Of a stretch of 10,653 bases of DNA, positions 5,960-10,653 are shown in pieces. The stretch lies in the NCBI GenBank assembly GCA_031285575.1, contig JAITVX010000208.1, positions 1-10,653 on the forward strand, given 5' to 3'. Position numbers and translations under genes: made by a program. How positions within the stretch are numbered: the stretch's first letter is position 1; each line of letters starts with the position of its first letter. The notes beneath the pieces are model-generated. The model searched no databases and was not told where the DNA came from. It worked only from the letters and a program-made list of their open reading frames with translations. Source of the DNA: Bacteroidales bacterium (GTDB taxonomy: Bacteria > Bacteroidota > Bacteroidia > Bacteroidales > VadinHA17).

Positions 5960-7621
5960 CCACGCCAGTTCCCGTTTTTTCTTCCTTTTGCTGGTGTCTT
6001 TCATAAACGGCTGTATCGTCAGCGGCAAACCCTTGTATTTTGCACGGTGGAAGGCCTGCTGCAAATGCTTGTCGTGCTGCGAATCGGTTTCAAAGTAGGC
6101 GAACTTCTGCTGTATGTCGATTTTACCGATGGCTATTTTCATATCGGGCGTTTGCCGGTTAATGATGTTGATGAGCGTATCGGGTTTTATCTTGTTCCTG
6201 ATACCCAGATTAATTGTGTAGCGTGTAAACTGGCCGCTGGCTGCCCGTCGGGGTGCTGTGTCCCTGTCTCTTTCCCTGCGCGGTTTATGTTCGGCTGTTG
6301 CAACGTTCAGGTCGGGCGCCTTCTGGTAGTCGGCATGGTAGCGGTTAAACTCCAGCGACATAAACTTTTTAATAATCTCCTCTTTCGACAGGCTGCCAAA
6401 ACGCTTCATCATTTCGGCCATATAGACGTCGAGGTCGTAGCCTTTGGGCTGTGCGTCGTTAATACTGTCAACAAAGTTGAAGAGCCGTTTCTCAAAAACC
6501 TCCCTGCCGCTCGGAACCATCCGGTGGGTGAATTTTGCGCCTGCCTGCCGCTCAAAAAAGGGAAGCCGCCGCATTTCGCCCGGTGTAATAATGGCGATTG
6601 AGATGCCCGACTTGCCAGCGCGTGCCGTGCGGCCGCTACGGTGTATGTAGCTCTCCTGGTCGTCGGGCAGGTGGTAGTGAATAATGTGCGTAAGGTTGTC
6701 CACATCCAGCCCGCGGGCTGCAACATCGGTGGCAACAAGTATCTGGAGGCTGCGGTTGCGGAAGCGGTTCATCACCAAATCGCGCTGCGCCTGCGAAAGG
6801 TCACCGTGCAGCGAATCGGCATTGTAGCCATCCGAAATCAAACGGTCGGCAATCTCTTTGGTTTCAATTCGTGTGCGGCAAAAAACAATGCTGTAAATAT
6901 CGGGGTTAATGTCGGCAATGCGGCGCAGTGCCTGATAGCAGTTTGGAGGCGTTGTTACGCAGTACTCGTGGCTGATGTTTTTGTGTGCGGTGTTTTCGGG
7001 GCCAACACTTATTCTCTCGGCCTTTTTCATGTATTTGCCTGCCATGCGTGCAATGTCGGCGGGCATGGTTGCCGAAAACAGCAGTGTTTGTTTGGTTTCG
7101 GGCGTCTGGTCTAATATGGCATCCATTTCGTCTTTGAATCCCATCTTCAGCATTTCGTCGGCTTCGTCGAGCACAAGGAAGCTGATGGCCGAAAGGTCGA
7201 GTTTGTTGCGGTTCATCATGTCGTTCACACGTCCGGGGGTGCCCACCACAATTTGGCAGCCGCGTTTGAGTTCTTTCATCTGCTGCACAATGGGGGCGCC
7301 TCCGTAAACAGCAACAATATTCACCGGGAGGTTGGCTGCAAAAGTTTTCAGGTCGTCGGTAATCTGGAGGCAGAGTTCGCGTGTTGGGCTAAGGATAATT
7401 GTTTGCACTTTGTCCGAAAACGGGTCAATCCGGTTCAGAATCGGCAAGCCGAAGGCGGCGGTTTTTCCTGTTCCGGTTTGTGCCATTGCAATCAAATCCT
7501 TGTCGGTACCGAGTATGAAAGGAATGGTTTGGGTTTGGACAGGTGTTGGTTTAACGAATCCTATTTGAGCGATGGATTCGAGAATTTCGGGTTTAAGCCC
7601 GATTTCATAAAAAGTCTGCAT
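5951..7621 (-). CDS. deaD: DEAD-box ATP-dependent RNA helicase with DbpA-type RNA-binding domain
   Basis: A 556-residue cytoplasmic RNA helicase of the DeaD/CsdA type, which unwinds short RNA duplexes in ribosome assembly and mRNA decay, often at low temperature. Every core motif is present: Q motif (Phe4, GFVKPTPVQ at 21-29), I AQTGTGKT (47-54), Ia PTREL (79-83), GG (107-108), Ib TPGR (128-131), II DEAD (152-155), III SAT (183-185), IV VFCRT (246-250), V ATDVAARGLD (297-306) and VI HRSGRTARAG (327-336). A charged linker at 445-462 leads to a DbpA-type RNA-binding domain (about 464-540) and a basic tail rich in Lys and Arg. Short Bacteroidota RhlE-like helicases lack this domain, so DeaD/CsdA is the better match. 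The ATG at 7621 gives the Q-motif-proximal start usual for the family. It is monocistronic, with a leader of about 110 bases. Confidence 0.93.
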   Translation of the reverse strand: MQTFYEIGLKPEILESIAQIGFVKPTPVQTQTIPFILGTDKDLIAMAQTGTGKTAAFGLPILNRIDPFSDKVQTIILSPTRELCLQITDDLKTFAANLPVNIVAVYGGAPIVQQMKELKRGCQIVVGTPGRVNDMMNRNKLDLSAISFLVLDEADEMLKMGFKDEMDAILDQTPETKQTLLFSATMPADIARMAGKYMKKAERISVGPENTAHKNISHEYCVTTPPNCYQALRRIADINPDIYSIVFCRTRIETKEIADRLISDGYNADSLHGDLSQAQRDLVMNRFRNRSLQILVATDVAARGLDVDNLTHIIHYHLPDDQESYIHRSGRTARAGKSGISIAIITPGEMRRLPFFERQAGAKFTHRMVPSGREVFEKRLFNFVDSINDAQPKGYDLDVYMAEMMKRFGSLSKEEIIKKFMSLEFNRYHADYQKAPDLNVATAEHKPRRERDRDTAPRRAASGQFTRYTINLGIRNKIKPDTLINIINRQTPDMKIAIGKIDIQQKFAYFETDSQHDKHLQQAFHRAKYKGLPLTIQPFMKDTSKRKKKRELAWKE

Positions 7622-7739
7622 GTGTAAAAAATTAAACGCGCCATAACGTTACGGCAGCGCTGTATTGCATTCGGATGTTCGACCACCGGTTTTCATCAGT
7701 GTTTCATTATTTTTCACATCCGGTTTGCAATTAGGGGCG

Positions 7740-7747
7740 CAAATGTA
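7740..7747 (-). promoter_or_regulatory. -7 box of the helicase promoter
   Basis: TACATTTG on the minus strand matches TAnnTTTG. No good -33 TTTG is seen at the expected spacing. If used, transcription would start near 7733, giving an untranslated leader of about 110 bases, the longest in the window. The leader contains an imperfect palindrome around TAACGTTA (7643-7651 region) and could hold temperature-dependent structure, as in other DEAD-box genes; this is inference. Confidence 0.45.
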
Positions 7748-7806
7748 CAACAAAAAATGAGAAACCGGCATGCTGGCAGAATAAATTAAAAGCGTTGCTT
7801 GCGTAA

Positions 7807-7824
7807 AGCCGGTATGGGCCGGCT
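7807..7824 (-). terminator. Stem-loop overlapping the lysA stop codon
   Basis: AGCCGG and CCGGCT (7807-7812, 7819-7824) form a 6-bp GC-rich stem with a 6-base loop. The lysA stop codon TAG (7825..7823) is partly within the arm. Only TT follows directly on the minus strand; a T-rich stretch comes about 20 bases further on. It probably marks the end of the lysC-lysA transcript, but it is a weak intrinsic terminator. Confidence 0.4.
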
Positions 7825-8977
7825 AAAAGTCGTCGGAAAAATATGATGCCGGTATGTTTCTGAGGTTGTATCGCGACGCCATTGCTTCGCCGTATGCGCC
7901 GGCAGACCGTATGGCAATAAAGTCGCCGCGCTGTGTTTCGGGAAGTTCAACGGACTGTGCAAATGTATCTGACGATTCGCATACGGGGCCTACTACATCG
8001 TACTGGCATGTTTTGCCTCCTGACGACGACAGGTTTTCTATTTTATGACGGGCCTGGTATAGCGCCGGCCTTATAAGATCGGTCATTCCGGCGTCGATTA
8101 TTGCAAACCGGGTTGTTTTGCCGTTTTTAATGAATACCGTTCTTGAAATGAGGCTTCCGCACTGGCCTGTTACCGAACGCCCGGGTTCCATGTGCAGGGT
8201 TTGCCCGGGCAGCAGTTCTGTGTGTTTTCTGAAAAGGGCAAAGTATTCTTCAAACGGAGGCGGCTTTGAAGGGTCGTCGTAGTCAATACCCAGGCCTCCG
8301 CCAACGTTTACCGTTTCAATAAATATTCCTTTTGACGAAAACCATTTCTGAATGTCGTTAAGTTTTGTGCACAGGTTTTTGAAAACCGACATCATGGTAA
8401 TCTGCGAGCCTATGTGGAAATGTATTCCGGTGAGTTTTACGTTTTCGAGTTCGCCGAGCTTAGAAACAACGCTGTCGAGTTCCCATGTGTTGATGCCGAA
8501 CTTGCTTTCTTCAACTGCCGTGGTGATGTATTTATGGGTGTGTGCTTCAACATGCGGGTTTATACGCAGGGCAATACGCGCGGTTTTGTTCAGGCGTGCC
8601 GCAAGGCTGTCGATTACTTCTATTTCGGGTATCGATTCGCAGTTGAAGCAGGAGATATCGGCGGCAAGGGCGGCTTCAATTTCCCTGTCGGTTTTTCCTA
8701 CGCCTGCAAATACGGTTTCCGACGGCTTGAAGCCTGCCTTTATTGCGGCGGCTATCTCATTACCGCTTACGCAGTCGGCTCCAAAGCCGTATGTGGATAT
8801 GGTTTGCAGTATGCGCGGATTATAGTTTGACTTGACTGCATAGTGAACTTTGTATCCTGAACTTTCCGATTCTTTTTTCAGAGTATCGAGTGTTGCCCTG
8901 AGTGTATTCAGGTCGTAGTAGTAAAACGGGGTTATTATATCCCCGAATTTTTCCGGTGCGGGCTGCATTGTTGTCAT
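7823..8977 (-). CDS. lysA: Diaminopimelate decarboxylase
   Basis: A 384-residue cytoplasmic PLP enzyme of the alanine-racemase-fold (type III) decarboxylases that converts meso-diaminopimelate to L-lysine, the last step of the pathway. Visible sites: Lys49 in HYAVKSN (Schiff base with PLP), HFHIGSQ (186-192), GGGLG (226-230, PLP phosphate), EPGR (264-267), DAGMTDLIRPALY (295-307), Cys333 and Glu334 in GPVCESSD, and Tyr362 in GAYGEAMASRYN. The GPVCES-D and DAGM-DLIRP motifs separate it from ornithine/arginine and carboxynorspermidine decarboxylases. It is slightly shorter than the E. coli enzyme. The ATG at 8977 overlaps the lysC stop as ATGA, so it is translated by coupling to lysC and shares its promoter. 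Completeness of all motifs argues that it is active. Confidence 0.95.
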   Translation of the reverse strand: MTTMQPAPEKFGDIITPFYYYDLNTLRATLDTLKKESESSGYKVHYAVKSNYNPRILQTISTYGFGADCVSGNEIAAAIKAGFKPSETVFAGVGKTDREIEAALAADISCFNCESIPEIEVIDSLAARLNKTARIALRINPHVEAHTHKYITTAVEESKFGINTWELDSVVSKLGELENVKLTGIHFHIGSQITMMSVFKNLCTKLNDIQKWFSSKGIFIETVNVGGGLGIDYDDPSKPPPFEEYFALFRKHTELLPGQTLHMEPGRSVTGQCGSLISRTVFIKNGKTTRFAIIDAGMTDLIRPALYQARHKIENLSSSGGKTCQYDVVGPVCESSDTFAQSVELPETQRGDFIAIRSAGAYGEAMASRYNLRNIPASYFSDDF

Positions 8978-10293
8978 TGCTGTTTAAACAGGTGTTTGCT
9001 CAGTAGCCGCAGGGCCGCCGTTTTGTCTAAACTGTCTATAAGCAGCGATATGCTTAGCGGGCTTCCGCCGTATGAAATCATTTTAAGCGGTATTGTGTTG
9101 AGGGCTTCAAATATTTCGGGCGCCGAGCCTTTGCGTCCGGGCCTGAAGTCGCCTATAATGCTTATTATTGTCTGGTTGTGTTCTGTTTCTACGGTGCCGA
9201 GTTTTTCCAGTTCGCTTATTATTTCATTTATGTGCCCGGGGTTGTCGATTGTTATTGAAACCGAAACTTCCGACGTGGCAATCATGTCGATGGGTGTTTT
9301 GCGGGCTTCGAATATTTCAAATACTTTCCTTAAAAATCCGTATGCCATGAGCATTCTGGCTGAGTGGATTCTGATAACCGATATTCCGTCTTTTGCGGCA
9401 ACGGCCTTGTAGTCTTCAAACTTGTGGCTGGATGTGATGAGTGTGCCGACATCCATGGGCTGCAGTGTGTTTTTAAGCCTTACGGGGATGTTTTTTTCCC
9501 TTGCGGGGTTGATGGTTGAGGGATGGAGTATTTTTGCCCCGAAGTATGCAAGTTCTGCGGCTTCGTCGAACGAAAGTTCGTGTATTACCCTGGTGTTTTC
9601 GACAAAACGCGGGTCGTTGTTATGAATACCGTCTATGTCTGTCCATATCTGTATTTCGGAGGCATTGACGGCGGAGCCTATTATGGATGCCGTAAAGTCG
9701 CTGCCGCCTCTTTTGAGGTTGTCTGTTTCTCCCTGCATGTTGAGGCAGATAAATCCCTGGGTTACTATTATGTTTTCATTGGGATATTTTTCAAGTTCCC
9801 GTTTCAGGTTTGCTTCAATATGTGGGTAGTCGGGTTCTTCGTCGCTGTCGATGCGCATGAAGTTCAGTGCAGGAAGGAGTATTGCCCTTGCTCCCCGTTC
9901 CTGAAGAAGCATGTGGAAAAGCGCAGTAGATATCAGTTCGCCCTGGCCTACAATGGTTTTTTCGTGGGGCAGGGCGAACTGTTCAGCACTGAAACTGCCG
10001 ATGTGCTCGAAGAGCGAATCGACAAGTTCGTGCCCAGCTTTCCTGAATTTTTCGGTTTCATACAGCCCGTCAACCGTATGGTGATATTTTTCGCGCAGCA
10101 GGCTGTTTTTCTGCAGCGCTTCGTGAGCCGAGCCCGAGCGCAGCAGTTCGCATATTTCAAGAAGGCTGTTGGTGGTTCCCGACATTGCCGACAGAACTAC
10201 TATTTTCTTCTCCGAATCGTTAACTAAGGGTATGAGGGCTTTCATTCTTTCGGGAGTGCCGACCGATGTCCCTCCAAATTTCATGATTTTCAT
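8974..10293 (-). CDS. lysC: Aspartate kinase, monofunctional, with paired ACT domains
   Basis: A 439-residue cytoplasmic enzyme that phosphorylates L-aspartate to aspartyl-4-phosphate, the first step towards lysine, threonine, methionine and diaminopimelate. The kinase domain shows KFGGTSVG (5-12), RGGSDFTAS (195-203), WTDIDGI (217-223) and FGAKILHPST (251-260). Two ACT domains follow, about 303-370 and 375-435. The segment PIDMIATSEVSVSITID (334-350) closely matches the lysine-contacting stretch of E. coli LysC, so lysine feedback inhibition is plausible (inference). There is no homoserine dehydrogenase domain fused behind it. The first ATG (10293) is used, as the GGTSVG motif must sit near the N-terminus; an internal ATG at 10284 is the alternative. 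It is directly coupled to lysA. No lysine riboswitch is visible: the leader is only about 20 bases. Confidence 0.95.
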   Translation of the reverse strand: MKIMKFGGTSVGTPERMKALIPLVNDSEKKIVVLSAMSGTTNSLLEICELLRSGSAHEALQKNSLLREKYHHTVDGLYETEKFRKAGHELVDSLFEHIGSFSAEQFALPHEKTIVGQGELISTALFHMLLQERGARAILLPALNFMRIDSDEEPDYPHIEANLKRELEKYPNENIIVTQGFICLNMQGETDNLKRGGSDFTASIIGSAVNASEIQIWTDIDGIHNNDPRFVENTRVIHELSFDEAAELAYFGAKILHPSTINPAREKNIPVRLKNTLQPMDVGTLITSSHKFEDYKAVAAKDGISVIRIHSARMLMAYGFLRKVFEIFEARKTPIDMIATSEVSVSITIDNPGHINEIISELEKLGTVETEHNQTIISIIGDFRPGRKGSAPEIFEALNTIPLKMISYGGSPLSISLLIDSLDKTAALRLLSKHLFKQQ

Positions 10294-10318
10294 ATTGCAG
10301 TCTTTTCAAAACAGGCAG

Positions 10319-10326
10319 CAAAAGTA
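10319..10326 (-). promoter_or_regulatory. -7 box of the lysC-lysA promoter
   Basis: TACTTTTG on the minus strand matches TAnnTTTG and lies 25 bases before the lysC ATG. Upstream is AT-rich; the nearest TTG is 23 bases away, longer than the usual spacing, so the -33 element is weak. The 134 bases between lysC and the IS end hold no other gene. Confidence 0.45.
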
Positions 10327-10427
10327 TAATTTTAATTTATTCGATGGCTCAATATTTGTTTTTTTACACGGCAGATGTATAAAATTTTCGATTTTGCGGC
10401 AGTTGTACCTCTTAAAATGGTCATTAA

Positions 10428-10653
10428 GGCCTGTTAACTCAAATTTGTAGATATGAGATATTTTCTGTAATTTTGTGTCATGGAGTTGAATAACAGTCAA
10501 TATCAGCGTATTGTTGATTGTTTCCCGCTTCAGCGCGGTAATGTAGGTCTGGACAATCTGGCCGTGTTGAACGCGATTTTGTATGTCGCAGAAAACGGTT
10601 GCAAGTGGCGTAGCCTTCCGGCAGATTTCGGCAACTGGCACACAATCTACACC
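10428..10653 (+). mobile_element. Left end of an IS5-family insertion sequence
   Basis: The IS5-type transposase starting at 10480 shows that an insertion sequence enters from the right. Its left end is probably near 10428, where the plus strand reads GGCCTGTTAACTCAAATTTG after a TTAA. The CTGTTAA core resembles the ends of IS427/IS1031-type elements, which insert at TNA or TA sites. This boundary is inferred from memory, because the other end is outside the window. The element would have inserted about 135 bases upstream of lysC, leaving its -7 box intact. Confidence 0.4.
10480..10653 (+). CDS. Transposase, IS5 family, N-terminal part (cut by window end)
   Basis: An ATG at 10480 opens a frame of 58 codons to the window edge, beginning MELNNSQYQRIVDCFP. 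It has the hallmarks of the DUF4096 (PF13340) N-terminal domain of IS5-family transposases: an early tyrosine/isoleucine helix, LAVLNAILYVAENGCKWRSL (28-46 region), then LPADFGNWHTIYT with the conserved Trp, Arg, Leu-Pro, Phe-Gly and Trp residues. The catalytic DDE part lies beyond the window. In the IS427 and IS1031 groups the transposase is often made from two ORFs by frameshifting, so this may be only orfA. It reads away from lysC and has no Shine-Dalgarno sequence. Confidence 0.88.
   Translation, partial: MELNNSQYQRIVDCFPLQRGNVGLDNLAVLNAILYVAENGCKWRSLPADFGNWHTIYT

Noticed and set aside
7649..7696. A 15-codon upstream ORF in the helicase leader
   Set aside because: No ribosome-binding signal and short enough to occur by chance; kept only as a remark in the leader finding.
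8821..8977. CESSD instead of CESGD in LysA as an unusual active-site change
   Set aside because: The CESGD sequence lies at residues 333-337; the catalytic Cys, Glu and Asp are kept and Ser at the fourth position is known in functional relatives.
9523..10227. A 234-codon plus-strand frame
   Set aside because: It is antisense to lysC and has shadow composition rich in Cys, Tyr and Phe.
10294..10427. A lysine riboswitch ahead of lysC
   Set aside because: The probable leader is about 20 bases and the region is AT-rich without the long paired helices such an element needs.
10468..10475. TAATTTTG as a -7 box for the IS5 transposase
   Set aside because: It matches the consensus but ends only 4 bases before the ATG, so transcription would start at or inside the gene.
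10306..10641. A 111-codon minus-strand frame upstream of lysC
   Set aside because: It lies antisense to the IS5 transposase and runs through the lysC promoter region.
1..10653. CRISPR array, tRNA, phage or defence genes
   Set aside because: No regularly spaced repeats, cloverleaf sequences or related protein motifs were seen on either strand.

Overview
The window reads as a Bacteroidota (probably Bacteroidales) chromosome. The evidence is: TAnnTTTG-type -7 promoter boxes in front of most transcription units, no convincing Shine-Dalgarno sequences before any start, a large DUF2723 GT-C membrane protein of a type typical of this phylum, and phylum-typical versions of LysC, LysA, 6-phosphofructokinase and a DEAD-box helicase. 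Species cannot be fixed from the sequence alone.

Layout. Six intact genes are all on the minus strand, so transcription runs right to left: lysC (start 10293) overlapping lysA by 4 bases; a DEAD-box RNA helicase (5951-7621); a 1073-residue DUF2723 membrane protein (2554-5775); and a two-gene unit of 6-phosphofructokinase (801-2126) and a HAD phosphatase (194-799) separated by one base. The block is bordered by two partial genes cut by the window ends, each reading outward. On the right is a clear IS5-family transposase N-terminus (10480-10653, plus). On the left is a 23-codon ORF with its own promoter-like box (1-70, minus), tentatively another transposase.

How the genes work together. lysC and lysA encode the first and last enzymes of the diaminopimelate/lysine pathway and look translationally coupled. 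The phosphofructokinase commits hexose phosphate to glycolysis, and the coupled HAD phosphatase resembles sugar-phosphate phosphatases, so that pair looks like a sugar-phosphate unit. The helicase and DUF2723 protein have their own promoters and are probably unrelated to their neighbours.

Intergenic space holds the less ordinary material: a perfect 18-bp palindrome at the phosphofructokinase promoter, a GC-rich structured island at about 2282-2367 that may be an interspersed repeat, a series of hairpins behind the DUF2723 gene, and stem-loops overlapping the stop codons of lysA and the helicase gene. I see no CRISPR array, tRNA, rRNA, defence system, phage gene or obviously new multi-gene system. 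This is mostly core metabolism, bracketed by mobile-element ends.
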